A DNA stretch of 64,000 nt, from positions 3,224,001 to 3,288,000 of the forward strand of contig NZ_CP036348.1 in assembly GCF_007753095.1 (NCBI RefSeq). Direction: 5' to 3'. The notes beneath the pieces were generated by a model, which was not told where the DNA came from, made no database searches, and worked only from the letters and a program-made list of their open reading frames with translations. The position numbers and the translations under genes are program-made. Each line of letters opens with the position of its first letter. The stretch's first letter is position 1. Positions 1-10,472 of the stretch are shown piece after piece. The DNA comes from Rosistilla carotiformis (lineage in GTDB: Bacteria > Planctomycetota > Planctomycetia > Pirellulales > Pirellulaceae).

Positions 1-1403
<1,403 letters not shown>

Positions 1404-1722
1404 AGCCGAACAACTTCTCTAACGGTGAGTTCTTGCAAACAGAGAGGTGCGAGCGTGATTCCCACGCACCGCAGACCATAGTTTCAGATATTGTGAACCG
1501 CGATTCAACTGCAAAAGAGAGCGGCTAATCGTCACGCCTGCGGCAGTTTGTGACAGCTCGCGTTCGCGATTCCGTTTCCTACCAGCACAAAGCGCAAGGA
1601 GGGAAGGATACGAGCGCAAAACGCAAGGCGAGAGAACCCAATGCGAGCACGAAGCGCAAGCGATTGAATGTTTTGTAAATGCGTCACTCGCTTGCGCTCG
1701 TGCTCGTAATGGATCGCGCGGA
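1404..1722. other. intergenic region between ccoN and bioB
   Basis: No convincing gene lies between the ccoN start and the bioB stop. Apart from the repeat cluster at 1583-1707, annotated separately, nothing is recognised. The short open frames on the minus strand here have no start signal and consist largely of translated repeat. Confidence 0.6.
1583..1707. repeat. cluster of degenerate 'agcacgaagcgcaagcga' words ending in a hairpin
   Basis: Three imperfect direct copies of one word lie at 1583-1599, 1609-1631 and 1643-1663. A fourth copy is inverted at 1688-1707 (tcgcttgcgctcgtgctcgt). The third and fourth can pair almost perfectly over about 20 bp around an AT-rich loop of roughly 24 nt, giving a strong hairpin just downstream of the bioB stop. 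It may end or protect the bioB transcript. The repetition of one word suggests an interspersed intergenic repeat family rather than a simple terminator, and there is no T-tract. Confidence 0.6.
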
Positions 1723-2745
1723 TTACGACGAGACGGTTTCTTCGTTGATCGTGACTTCGAAACCGAGATCGCGGATCATGTCGTAATCGGCTTGCGGCGG
1801 CTGACCCTGCGTGGTCAGGTAATCGCCGACGAACATCGAATTGGCGGCGTACAGCCCCAGCGGTTGCAGCGATCGCAGATGGATCTCGCGGCCGCCGGAG
1901 ATCCGCAGTTCGCGGTCGGGATTGACGAAGCGGAACATCGCCAACGCCTTCAAGCAATAGGCGGGGGTCAATTGATCGTTCCCTTCCAGCGGCGTGCCAT
2001 CGACGGCATTCAGGAAGTTCAGCGGAATCGATTCGACCTTCAGCTCGCGAAGCTCCATCGCCATGTCGACGACATCGTCATCGGTCTCTCCCATTCCAAT
2101 GATCCCACCACTGCACAACTCCATCCCCGCGTTGCGGACATGGTGCAGGGTCTCCTTGCGATCGGCAAAGGTGTGCGTGGTGCAGATCTCTTTGTAATGG
2201 TTTTCGCTGGTGTTCAGGTTGTGGTTGACGCGGTCGACGCCAGCCGCCTTCAGCCGCTGGGCGTGCTCTTCGGTCAACAACCCTAGGCAAGCACAGATCT
2301 TCAGATCGTACTTTGCTTTGATCTCCGGCACGATCGTCTCGACCGCCTTCATCTCGCGCTCGTTGGGGCCGCGAGCGGAAATGACTAAGCAGTACGTTTT
2401 CGCTTTGCGTTCGGCGGCGACGCGGGCCGCATCCATCAGCTTTTCGCGGTTCAGGATCGTGTACTTCTCGACCGGTGCGGTGGAGATCTTCGACTGAGAG
2501 CAGTAGCCACAATCCTCGGGGCACAGACCGCTCTTGGCGTTCATCAAAAAATACAGCTGCACGGTGTTACCGTGGTATCGATGGCGGATCCGGTAAGCGG
2601 CCGCCAGGATATCGAGCACCTGAGTGTCATCGGCCCGCAGAATCGACAGCGCCTCGTCGCGTCCGATCGACTCTCCCGCCAACACGCGGTCTGCCAATCC
2701 ATGCCAAGTCCCAGTCGCTACGTCGTGCATCGTTTTCGAAATCAT
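1723..2745 (-). CDS. bioB: Biotin synthase
   Basis: A radical-SAM enzyme that inserts sulfur into dethiobiotin in the last step of biotin synthesis; cytoplasmic. The 340-residue product has the usual family length. The radical-SAM cysteine motif CPEDCGYCSQS sits near residue 75, in the form typical of BioB. It is preceded by RYHGNTVQLYFLMNAKSG and followed by VNHNLNTSENHY and the SGGREI region, both typical of the TIM barrel. The C-terminal part (FVGDYLTTQGQ) is also intact. It stands alone: no other bio gene is nearby. A biotin-dependent decarboxylase (oadA, 42893) lies elsewhere in the window. Confidence 0.96.
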   Translation of the reverse strand: MISKTMHDVATGTWHGLADRVLAGESIGRDEALSILRADDTQVLDILAAAYRIRHRYHGNTVQLYFLMNAKSGLCPEDCGYCSQSKISTAPVEKYTILNREKLMDAARVAAERKAKTYCLVISARGPNEREMKAVETIVPEIKAKYDLKICACLGLLTEEHAQRLKAAGVDRVNHNLNTSENHYKEICTTHTFADRKETLHHVRNAGMELCSGGIIGMGETDDDVVDMAMELRELKVESIPLNFLNAVDGTPLEGNDQLTPAYCLKALAMFRFVNPDRELRISGGREIHLRSLQPLGLYAANSMFVGDYLTTQGQPPQADYDMIRDLGFEVTINEETVSS

Positions 2746-2982
2746 TTAGGCCAACAGCAAAAAGCGTTTCAAAGAAAAAGCCCCCGCCACACCGCAGTCG
2801 AGGTCGATAACTCAAGCCTCATGTTATAAAGCTTAAGGGCCTTCCGGCAAAGCGGCAGGAAAGAGCTTCATGGGCCAACCACGCGGTAGCCGAATGGGCG
2901 TCTGGTATCGACGGGGCCATCGGCTGACCTAGGAAACCGCTGCGATCTCGCCGCGCTGCAATGGGAAGGTTCGACCAGCGGA

Positions 2983-3462
2983 TTATTTGCTGGTGACTTC
3001 AAAGGTGAAATCGTTGTCACCTGGCTTTACTTCGGCTGTCAGGCCCGACGTTTCAGCGTCCGCGTACTTCTCCGCAATATGATCAACGACTTTTCCCATC
3101 GCTTCGGGAGGGGGTGTCTTGCCGTAGTTGGGCGAATTTTCATCGAAGTACGAGCTGTCGGCGCCGACGGTTTCGAGTTTTAGGACCGCAACTTTGTAAG
3201 ATCCTTCAGGAACTCCGTCCCCCGCGTCAAACGTTGTGAAGGTGAAAGTGCCTTGAGCGTCCGACTTTGCCGAAGCGCCACGATCCTTTCCTTTCAAAAT
3301 GACGGTGACGCCCTCCATGGGCGCTCCATCGACCAGCACCTTGCCGCTGGCTGGGTGGACGGTTACTCCTGGATTATTGGTGCCGGAGCCCGAACCACAA
3401 CCGATGCTTAACATGGCAAAGAAGGAAACCGCACCTGCAATGCCGAACCGAACACAATTCAT
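2983..3462 (-). CDS. Small lipoprotein with carboxypeptidase-regulatory-like (transthyretin-like) domain, cassette copy 1
   Basis: A 159-residue exported protein of unknown specific function. The N-terminus is a hydrophobic signal ending in a lipobox (LSIGC) followed by a Gly/Ser-rich tether. The mature part (GKVLVDGAPMEGVTVILKG, then QGTFTFTTFDAGDGVPEGSY) has the pattern of carboxypeptidase-regulatory-like beta-sandwiches. ATG 3462 is chosen because a GAGG ribosome site precedes it and it begins the signal peptide; a longer frame from 3576 has no such support. It lies downstream of a DUF1559 gene on the same strand, but a strong terminator (3584-3620) separates them. Its mature region differs from the copy at 5295-5774 at only about 12 of roughly 132 positions, so the two are recent duplicates. 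Confidence 0.8.
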   Translation of the reverse strand: MNCVRFGIAGAVSFFAMLSIGCGSGSGTNNPGVTVHPASGKVLVDGAPMEGVTVILKGKDRGASAKSDAQGTFTFTTFDAGDGVPEGSYKVAVLKLETVGADSSYFDENSPNYGKTPPPEAMGKVVDHIAEKYADAETSGLTAEVKPGDNDFTFEVTSK

Positions 3463-3583
3463 CTCTATTTCCTCAAAAGGGTAAGTTTGCGGGCAACGGT
3501 CTCGATTCCCATTGGCGAACGCTTGGATCGCAATCCAATTGCCCTGCCAATCGAACCCTCGTGACGAGGTTGCCAAGGGACCG

Positions 3584-3620
3584 AAAAAAAGAGCCCACGC
3601 AACCTGAGTTGCCCGGGCTC
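3584..3620 (-). terminator. Rho-independent terminator after the DUF1559 gene
   Basis: Read on the minus strand, a 13-position stem (GAGCCCGGGCAAC against GTTGCGTGGGCTC, two internal mismatches, 4-nt loop) is followed directly by seven T residues. It lies 80 bp after the DUF1559 stop and before the lipoprotein start. It should therefore end, or partly attenuate, transcription between the two genes of the cassette. Confidence 0.85.
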
Positions 3621-3699
3621 GCGAAGATCGTCACCGGCAGAAATCCGTTCAAAATCGATTTACATCCAATCGGTGGGAAATCCCTTGTGGGGATTCAGA

Positions 3700-4746
3700 T
3701 TACGGCAAGCTGACCGTCTCGCGTGCACCACGAGTGCCGATGGCGCCCCAAACCCCGTAGGGGCTGTTTGTCGACACGGGGCCGGGCGAAGCCGCCGAGA
3801 GATTTCCTGTGTCGATGGTTTCGGAGATGAACTTTACACCGCCATCGGCCATGCAGCCTTGGACTCCGCCAGGGTGCCAGCTGAATACGGAGTAAATCGC
3901 GTTATTGGTGTCCTCCCAGCTCGTCGTACTTTCGTTGCACGATGGAGAGTTTGGGGGGAGGATGGTTTGAAAGCCCGTAAACGCGACACGTCCGTCACCC
4001 CATTTCACGCCACGCTGGTAATTGCCGTTTCCGGACGCAAACTGAAGCTTGTCGCCCGTGCTGACGGTTGCTTTGCAGACCGATGGTGCTGCGACAATTC
4101 CACTAATATTGTTAATAACCTGACCGGGAACCTCAAGGTCGTCGCCGCCATACGATAGCGAAGCGACAATCTCGCTAAACACGATCGTATTGCTGGTGCC
4201 GTCCTTGATGTCACGCATCTTCAGCCCCTTTGTCCCAAGAAAAACTCCTCGACCTTGCTCGAAGTTCGAGTTTTCTAATTGAGTCGCACGGTCTCCGTGA
4301 TTGCAAACGTAACTCGACTTGCCACGGTCCCGGTCTTGGAGCCCCGAATCGGAAGGGCACTGCAGGGCGGCGAGGTCGGCGTCCCACCATGTGGTGCTGG
4401 CCCAAGGAGGACCGGTTTGTCCACCGTTCCCCTGGATCTGATCGTACATTGCCTGTTGCTCAATAAATGGCAACATGCCCACAAACGGTGAGAGCCGTCC
4501 GCCGTTCGTATTCGTTCCTGACGTTGTGCCCGTGATTCCAGGTGGAAAGAATTGATAGGTGTCGTGGTAATTATGGAACGCCAGGCCAAGTTGTTTCAGA
4601 TTATTGCCACAGCTCATGCGGCGTGCTGCTTCGCGGGCAGCCTGTACGGCGGGCAATAAAAGGCCAACCAAAATTCCGATGATCGCGATCACGACCAAAA
4701 GTTCGACCAGCGTGAAGCCGGTTCTGTGAGAGGACTTCGATCCCAT
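3700..4746 (-). CDS. DUF1559 domain-containing pilin-like protein, cassette copy 1
   Basis: A member of the large planctomycete DUF1559 family; exact function unknown, probably a surface or pseudopilin-like exported protein. The N-terminus carries the type IV pilin/general secretion signal [19 protein letters not shown], with processing expected after the Gly. [21 protein letters not shown] and HNYHDTY follow. The C-terminus has the H-X9-DG-type motif ([16 protein letters not shown]) typical of the family. The 348-residue form from ATG 4746 is chosen; an upstream TTG at 4758 is less likely. The copy at 6016-7062 is the same length and closely similar throughout, so the pair arose by tandem duplication. 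Confidence 0.88.
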   Translation of the reverse strand: MGSKSSHRTGFTLVELLVVIAIIGILVGLLLPAVQAAREAARRMSCGNNLKQLGLAFHNYHDTYQFFPPGITGTTSGTNTNGGRLSPFVGMLPFIEQQAMYDQIQGNGGQTGPPWASTTWWDADLAALQCPSDSGLQDRDRGKSSYVCNHGDRATQLENSNFEQGRGVFLGTKGLKMRDIKDGTSNTIVFSEIVASLSYGGDDLEVPGQVINNISGIVAAPSVCKATVSTGDKLQFASGNGNYQRGVKWGDGRVAFTGFQTILPPNSPSCNESTTSWEDTNNAIYSVFSWHPGGVQGCMADGGVKFISETIDTGNLSAASPGPVSTNSPYGVWGAIGTRGARETVSLP

Positions 4747-5294
4747 AAAGGATAACAACCTTTAAAAAGAGGGTGAAAACGGAAACGACAGGTAGGTTGC
4801 CGTGCTCTTCGCCCTTGGGGGACGGCATAACGCGCCGCCCACAGGCAGACTACATGAACATCCCAAGCGCGATCCAGACACTTTGGCACGGATTTACAAT
4901 ACATGGGGAGGGGGCGTGTGTTCAATCCCTTTCGGCGACTTAGAACACAGCTTGGGGGAAATAAACGCACTTGCTGTGCCCACGGGGGTGGGGCAAGCTA
5001 CGCAGGAGCGTTTCTCTGGAATGCGAGTATCGCGGCCCCGAGTCTAGAATTGAACGGCATTTGGAGTCCGTTGCTGCTGACAAACAGCGATCGGCGTTCG
5101 GCAGCGCTGGGGCTATTTCGCGTGGGGGCAGCCCCGAGCCGGCATCGCGTTTTCGCTTCGCTGGCTAGCAATCTGCCCCTTTTTTCTGCGGCCAAGTTCC
5201 AACGAAGTCGTCGGTCGAGCGTCGACAGACGGCTTCGTTGTTGGATGTCGCTTCGGCTGGCATCTTCACCTGCCGGCGAGGTTTCACTGCTGAT
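4747..5294. other. intergenic region between cassette copies 1 and 2
   Basis: About 540 bp separate the two duplicated cassettes. Several short open frames exist on both strands, but none has a ribosome site, a recognisable domain or a signal peptide. The promoter of the downstream DUF1559 gene must lie in its left part. Nothing else is recognised. Confidence 0.5.
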
Positions 5295-5774
5295 CTACTT
5301 GCTTGTGACTTCGAAGGTGAATTCGTTGGCGCCCGGTTTGACGTCGGCGGTCAATCCCGAGGTTTCGGCATCGGCATACTTCTCCGCGATATGATCAACG
5401 ACTTTGCCCAACGCTTCGGGGGGCGGTGTCTTGCCGTAGTTGGGCGAATTTTCGTCGAAATACGAACTGTCCGCGCCGACGGTTTCACGCTTTAGGACCG
5501 CAACTTTATAAGTCCCTTCAGGAACTCCATCCCCCGGGTCAAACGTCGTGAACGTGAACTCTCCCTGAGCGTTTGACTTTGCCGAAGCGCCCCGCTCATC
5601 CCCCTTTAAAATGACTGTAACCCCTTCCATGGGCGCTCCGTCGACCAACACCTTGCCGCCGGCTGGATGGACGGTAACACCGGGGTTGTTCGTTCCGGTG
5701 CCAGTGCCGCAGCCGGCGAGCAGCAGGGATACCCCGCAAACCAGACTTGCGGTGCAAAGCCGAAAACACTTCAT
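5295..5774 (-). CDS. Small lipoprotein with carboxypeptidase-regulatory-like domain, cassette copy 2
   Basis: Paralogue of the protein at 2983-3462 with the same 159-residue length. The signal ends in a lipobox (LLLAGC), then a Gly/Thr tether and the same beta-sandwich domain, which ends in the identical FTFEVTSK. The signal sequences of the two copies are clearly different although the mature domains are about 90% identical. ATG 5774 is favoured because AAGGA lies 7 nt upstream and it aligns with the start of copy 1; ATG 5789 is possible. A perfect hairpin at 5971-6000 lies between it and the upstream DUF1559 gene. Function unknown; lipid anchoring is inferred from the lipobox. Confidence 0.8.
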   Translation of the reverse strand: MKCFRLCTASLVCGVSLLLAGCGTGTGTNNPGVTVHPAGGKVLVDGAPMEGVTVILKGDERGASAKSNAQGEFTFTTFDPGDGVPEGTYKVAVLKRETVGADSSYFDENSPNYGKTPPPEALGKVVDHIAEKYADAETSGLTADVKPGANEFTFEVTSK

Positions 5775-5970
5775 TCCAAGATCCTTCATTGAGTTAACTC
5801 TTAAGCAATGCCGACATCATCCGCTGGTGACTTTTGTGCGGAGTGTCCACGTGGGCGGTCGGACGAAAAATATGCAAACGTGTTGCCGATAAAGACAGCG
5901 ATACATCTACAACGCGAGCCCAGTGCAGCCGAAGCTGCCTGAGCTCTCAAATTGATTTCCCTGTTATGGA

Positions 5971-6000
5971 ACCACGACGATCGTATTAAATCGTCGTGGT
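5971..6000 (-). terminator. intercistronic hairpin between DUF1559 gene and lipoprotein gene (copy 2)
   Basis: A perfect 11-bp inverted repeat (accacgacgat and its complement) with an 8-nt AT-rich loop starts 15 bp after the DUF1559 stop. No T-tract follows on the minus strand, so it may stabilise the upstream message or weaken read-through rather than act as a full terminator. Confidence 0.6.
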
Positions 6001-6015
6001 CACTCCAGGATATCC

Positions 6016-7062
6016 TTAAGGAAGGTTAACCACTTCACGAGCACCCCGGGTGCCGATGGCTCCCCATACTCCGTAGGGGCTATTGGTATTCACGCGACCT
6101 GGAGTCGCAGCCGAAAGGTTGCCTGTGTCGATCGTTTCGGCAATGAACCTCACGCCACCGTCGGCCATGCAGCCTTGGACGCCCCCTGGGTGCCAGCTGA
6201 AGACCGAATAAATCGCATTGTTAGGATCTTCGCTGTTTGTCCCTTCCACGCACGATGGCGAGTTTGGCGGCAGGATCGTTTGAAATCCGGTAAACGCGGG
6301 GCGACCATCGGCCCATCGATCGCCGCGGCGCATATCTCCGTCGCTGCCGGTGACAAATTGCATTTTGTCGGCGGTGCTCGCCGCTGCCTTGCAGGCTGAC
6401 GGAGCCGCCACAATTCCGCTGATTTCTTTTACGACCTGGCCAGGAATTTCCAAGGCATCGCCACCGTAGGACAGCGAGGTCACCACTTCACAGAAAACAA
6501 TCGTGTTGCTGGTGCCGTCCTTGATATCGCGCATCTGCAGTCCCTTCCGACCTAAGAAAACGCCTCGTCCTCGTTCAAATTCGTAGCTTTCCAGCTCCGT
6601 AGCTCGGTCTCCATGATTGCAGACATAATTCGACTTGCCACGGTCACGGTCTTGTCGGCCTGAATCCGAAGGGCATGCCAGGGCGTCCAGGTCAGCATTC
6701 CACCAGTCGGTGCTTTCCCAAGGGTACCTTGTCTGGCCACCGTTAGCTTGAATTTGGTCATACATTGCCTGCTGTTCGATAAAGGGCAACATGCCGACGA
6801 ACGGCGATAAACGGCCCGCATTGTGGGACGTGCCGCTTGAGGTACCTGAAAGTCCCGGTGGAAAGACTTTGTAGGTGTCGTGGTAATTGTGAAACGCCAA
6901 ACCGAGCTGTTTCAAATTGTTACCGCAACTCATGCGTCGCGCTGCTTCGCGAGCTGCTTGAACGGCTGGCAACAAAAGGCCAACCAAAATTCCGATGATC
7001 GCGATCACGACCAAGAGTTCGACCAGCGTGAAGCCGGTTCTGGGGGAAGACTTAGATCCCAT
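6016..7062 (-). CDS. DUF1559 domain-containing pilin-like protein, cassette copy 2
   Basis: A 348-residue paralogue of the protein at 3700-4746. It has the same prepilin-type signal ([15 protein letters not shown]), the same [17 protein letters not shown] segment and the same C-terminal [16 protein letters not shown] motif. Internal differences are concentrated in loop-like parts. ATG 7062 is chosen because it matches the start of the other copy (MGSKSS); an AAAGGA sequence lies about 10 nt upstream. It is the first gene of the duplicated block on this strand. Function not established; export through a type II/type IV pilin-like route is inferred from the signal. Confidence 0.88.
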   Translation of the reverse strand: MGSKSSPRTGFTLVELLVVIAIIGILVGLLLPAVQAAREAARRMSCGNNLKQLGLAFHNYHDTYKVFPPGLSGTSSGTSHNAGRLSPFVGMLPFIEQQAMYDQIQANGGQTRYPWESTDWWNADLDALACPSDSGRQDRDRGKSNYVCNHGDRATELESYEFERGRGVFLGRKGLQMRDIKDGTSNTIVFCEVVTSLSYGGDALEIPGQVVKEISGIVAAPSACKAAASTADKMQFVTGSDGDMRRGDRWADGRPAFTGFQTILPPNSPSCVEGTNSEDPNNAIYSVFSWHPGGVQGCMADGGVRFIAETIDTGNLSAATPGRVNTNSPYGVWGAIGTRGAREVVNLP

Positions 7063-7912
7063 GAATAGCACATCCTTTCAAAAAGACGAAAAGTGGAATA
7101 GGAAACGACAATTTGGCTAACAGTGCAAATTTGAACTGGTTGCCGAAATGAACGCTTAGGAAAAGTGGTTTGTTGCGGTCTTGGAGACCACAACTTAACC
7201 AGAGGGTGCTAGGGGTGTGATTATACCGGTGTTCGATCACCAATGCAAGTGCAAGTCGCGTTAGGGCTGTTTAAGGCGGGATTCTCCTCCGGAAGCTTGA
7301 CCTGGTTCCTGCCTGGAATCAAGATATCGAGGTGTCGATCGGAAGCATCGGCGGCGCCAGGGTTTCCTGCGTGGTGTGGTGTAATCCACTTGTTGGTGGG
7401 CAGCCTCTGGATCGAGCTTCGCCTCTGCTCTCCTGTGTGCCCGACGAACCGTTTCGATGCGCAGGCTGGTAACTTGCTCGGTGTTGCGTCAACGGTGCGA
7501 TGAACCGACGTGTTGCTGGTAACAGAATGAGTTCATCACAACAGGAGGTTGCGCCGGGGCGGAGAGGTGCGTTTGGCCGGAAATCCGTTTGAACCGGGGG
7601 GAGCGTCGTGCAATTTAGAATTCCAGCCTGCGAGGCGCCTTCGTGCGTGAACATTCTGCGACCCATCGGGCGCTAGAGACCGCGGACTTTCTTGCTCCCA
7701 GGGCGGCTTGCTAGCGACGAAAAGTTTTGCAAGGCGATGTCGCCGAAAGCAGGGTGCTTGTCATGCCGCTGGCGAGCGGTTCCGCGTTTCGAACGCTTTA
7801 CAGATCACGGGCCGGTGTTGCGAAGTGTTGTGGGTGTCGCTCTCGCGGATCGATCGTGTGGCGGCAAGTTGAGGCTGTCGGTGGTTCGGCCGTTGAAATC
7901 GCTGCGAAAATA
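7063..7912. other. long region with no recognisable gene
   Basis: About 850 bp lie between the DUF1559 gene and the phosphohistidine phosphatase gene. The open frames here (for example 7319-7666 on the minus strand and 7243-7503 on the plus strand) lack ribosome sites, domains and the codon pattern of neighbouring genes. The stretch next to 7062 must hold the cassette promoter. No RNA gene or repeat was recognised. It could contain decayed coding sequence, but I cannot show this. Confidence 0.45.
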
Positions 7913-8410
7913 CTAATCGATCGCCTTGGGACGCGTTGCGGCCAGTGTGATTGCTTGGCAGGTGAGCCGTAGTTTGGACCACTCGGGAATTTCGAAGGCC
8001 AGAGCCAGAATCGCTGCAGTCGGAAAGTGGCCGCAGGCACCGCTGAAGTGTCCCGCCAGCATCTCCATGCCTGGATTGTGACCGACCACCATCACCCGCT
8101 TCGCCTCCATCGCGTCGCTGGCGACGACCTTGATGATCGTTTCGGGAGCTGCGTGATAAAGCGTGCGGCTATCGTGAATCGGCACCTCCACGGGCCACTC
8201 CCCCGCCACCGCCTCGATCGTCTGCTGGGCGCGGACGGCGGTCGAACAAAGGACCAGGTCGGGAAGCAGATCTTGCTCCAGGATCCAGCGGCCGATTCGC
8301 GGCGCGTCGCGACGGCCGCGATTGTTGAGTGTCCGGTCGTGATCGGACAACGACACATCTCCCCAGTCACTCTTGGCGTGCCGCATCATGATCAATTCAA
8401 GTCGAGACAT
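7913..8410 (-). CDS. SixA-like phosphohistidine phosphatase (histidine phosphatase superfamily)
   Basis: A 165-residue cytoplasmic histidine-phosphatase-family protein. The N-terminal catalytic motif is MMRHAKSDW, the RHAKS form seen in SixA-type enzymes, where the His is the phospho-acceptor. It is followed by DHDRTLNNRGRRDAPRIGRWI. A second conserved block VLCSTAVRAQQT and the later VGHNPGMEML supply the remaining active-site Arg and His. The length matches SixA. SixA removes phosphate from phosphohistidine proteins in E. coli; the substrate here is not known. It is on the same strand as tilS, about 125 bp downstream, and could be co-transcribed. Confidence 0.88.
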   Translation of the reverse strand: MSRLELIMMRHAKSDWGDVSLSDHDRTLNNRGRRDAPRIGRWILEQDLLPDLVLCSTAVRAQQTIEAVAGEWPVEVPIHDSRTLYHAAPETIIKVVASDAMEAKRVMVVGHNPGMEMLAGHFSGACGHFPTAAILALAFEIPEWSKLRLTCQAITLAATRPKAID

Positions 8411-8534
8411 CGATTCGCAACTCGCCTGGTTCGAAGGTGGGGGGAGCTAAATGTGATAAGTGGTAGCGCGACGGAAGGGCCGATGCGTGTCAATCGCTTC
8501 CTTGACTGACATCCTACAGAAAATCAGGCTGCTT

Positions 8535-9539
8535 TTATAGACGTTGGGTCAGCATGATCGCGTCGTTGGATACCGAAACGTGAACATTTCCAGGAAGATC
8601 AAAACCGGCCGGATCTACCTCGGATCCACTGTTCTTCAACAACTGTGTTAACCGTTTCCAGTGTCGATGCGACATTTTAGCCTGCGGCCAATCCATTTTT
8701 TTCCAACAACCTTGCAGTAGAGCGACTTTGACAGCTTCGGGAGCCCGCTGAAGTGGCGCGATATCAATGCGCACGATAGCGTCTTCGCAAACGACAGTCG
8801 TCGTCTCGAGTTCAGCCGCGATTTGATCGACAGCCGCCTGCAGTTCGCCGACGTTTTGCCCCAAACGCAAGAGCGATTCATCGACTTGCGGAAACGGATC
8901 CTTGAGCATTGGCAGCAGTTCGACTCGCAACCAGTTCCGCGTCCACATCGGTTCGGCGTTTGTTGGGTCGTTGCGATAGGCTTGCCCCATCGCCGCCATC
9001 GCCGCTTCGATTGCTTGGCGCGCGACGTTCAGAAAGGGACGAGCCAGCACGAGGTCTTCCCCCAAGGGGCGAAACGCAGCGATCCCCCGGGCGCCGGATC
9101 CGCCAGTGCCGCGGAAGATGTTGTGCAGGATCGTTTCGACTTGATCGTCGCGGTTGTGCGCGACAGCGACATAGCGGGCGCCGAGCCGCCGAGCGACCGC
9201 GTCGAGGAATTCATAACGTTCCCCGCGGAGATCGGCTTCGCTGCGCGATGGATCGCGCGACGCGGAGCGGCCGAGTTCGAAATCGAGTCCCAAATCACGA
9301 GCCAGTTGGCCGACAAACGCTGCGTCGTCCGCCGAATCGTCGCGGGTCTGGTGGTCGTAATGGGCAACGATCAGATTCGATGCAGCCTCGTCGGCCATCT
9401 GTGCCAACGTCCGTAGCAGGCAGACGCTGTCGGCGCCGCCGCTGACACCGACCACCACGCGCAGCGAAGCCCACCGCCCCGCGGGCCAAATGGCAGCGAC
9501 TCGGTCGCAAATCGGTTGAAGGGGATCGGTTTCAGACAC
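8535..9539 (-). CDS. tilS: tRNA(Ile)-lysidine synthetase
   Basis: Essential tRNA-modifying enzyme that attaches lysine to C34 of the CAU-anticodon tRNA-Ile so it reads AUA; cytoplasmic and ATP-dependent. The 334-residue product has the N-terminal PP-loop SGGADS near residue 33. The family motifs VAHYDHQTRDDSADDAAFV and VAHNRDDQVETILHNIFRGTG follow, and the YRNDPTNAEP...TRNWLR block marks the end of the catalytic domain. It is shorter than the E. coli enzyme (432 residues), so the C-terminal tRNA-binding part is reduced. It is divergent from the Gly-rich secreted protein at 9741. Confidence 0.93.
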   Translation of the reverse strand: MSETDPLQPICDRVAAIWPAGRWASLRVVVGVSGGADSVCLLRTLAQMADEAASNLIVAHYDHQTRDDSADDAAFVGQLARDLGLDFELGRSASRDPSRSEADLRGERYEFLDAVARRLGARYVAVAHNRDDQVETILHNIFRGTGGSGARGIAAFRPLGEDLVLARPFLNVARQAIEAAMAAMGQAYRNDPTNAEPMWTRNWLRVELLPMLKDPFPQVDESLLRLGQNVGELQAAVDQIAAELETTTVVCEDAIVRIDIAPLQRAPEAVKVALLQGCWKKMDWPQAKMSHRHWKRLTQLLKNSGSEVDPAGFDLPGNVHVSVSNDAIMLTQRL

Positions 9540-9740
9540 GCGGTTTTTCGAGCTGCGGTGAAGTTGGAGAGCCGTGATGCCGGTCGGAGGCTGCGGGTTG
9601 TAGCGATTTTGACGGCGGGCATCAGGCGTTAGAGTCGGCTTTCTGGCGACAAGTCGCTTGCCAATTCGGAACCGGATTATTGTGGAAAGAGGCCAAGCAG
9701 ACGCCTTTCAACGCAAACGTCCAACCCGAGAGTGTATCCG

Positions 9741-10472
9741 ATGCGATTCCCCAACCTAGCAATTCGCCAGCTGATCGTCGCCACCGTCGTGGTCGCGGTC
9801 CAGGGCGTTGCTTGGGGAGCGGATTGGTTGACGCTGCCGAGCACGTACACGCACGACCCGTCGACCGGGGCGCGCGTCGAGCAATATGCAGCGCACGCTC
9901 CAGCGGTCTCTCGGGTCGACCCCAGTTATCGCGAGAGCGGTTATCGCCAGTATCGCAGCACGCTGCAATATGGCCAAGCAGCAGACAACTACCACGCCGT
10001 TGAAAAGTGGGGCGAGCCAGTGCGTCCCTACGGCGAATGGCGCTTCCCCGTGCGACCCTACTCTGCTCCCTATGCCGCTTGGGGAGCTCCCTTGGCCGGC
10101 ATGAACGTCGGCGGCTACTACCCCGGCGGTTACGCCAATCCAGGATTTAACGGTGGCGGCTACCCCGGTGGCGGCGGCCATCCCCACGGCCCAGGTCCCG
10201 GCGGAAACGGCCAGCCTGGCGGAAACCACCCCGGTGGCAGTTATCCTGGCGGAGGGCATTCCGGTGGCGGATACCACGGTGGTGGCTATCCCGGCGGCGG
10301 ATCCGGTTATCCCGGCGGATACGCTCAACCCGGGTTTGGCGGCGCGTCGCTAACGCCATACCCGCCCACCCAGGCCTATCCAACGCCGCCGTATTACGAC
10401 GGAGCCTACCCGACGTACGGCGAGCAACCACGCATGAACGACCGCGAGTTCTTCCACAAACCAAGGCCATAG
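9741..10472 (+). CDS. Secreted Gly/Pro/Tyr-rich repeat protein, function unknown
   Basis: A 243-residue protein with an N-terminal hydrophobic signal (LIVATVVVAVQGVAWG) and no recognisable enzyme domain. After a Tyr-rich segment with YGEWRFPVRPYS, roughly residues 125-210 are low-complexity repeats of GGYPGG, GGGHPHG and GGSYPGG type. The tail is Pro/Tyr-rich (TPYPPTQAYPTPPYYDG). Such composition suggests an extended extracellular or cell-wall protein. ATG 9741 is chosen because it opens the signal peptide; an in-frame start at 9732 would add three residues. It is divergent from tilS with about 200 bp between the starts. Confidence 0.7.
   Translation: MRFPNLAIRQLIVATVVVAVQGVAWGADWLTLPSTYTHDPSTGARVEQYAAHAPAVSRVDPSYRESGYRQYRSTLQYGQAADNYHAVEKWGEPVRPYGEWRFPVRPYSAPYAAWGAPLAGMNVGGYYPGGYANPGFNGGGYPGGGGHPHGPGPGGNGQPGGNHPGGSYPGGGHSGGGYHGGGYPGGGSGYPGGYAQPGFGGASLTPYPPTQAYPTPPYYDGAYPTYGEQPRMNDREFFHKPRP

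Noticed and set aside
7319-7666. 115-codon minus-strand open frame in the empty region
   Set aside because: There is no ribosome site, no domain and no signal peptide, and its composition does not resemble neighbouring proteins.
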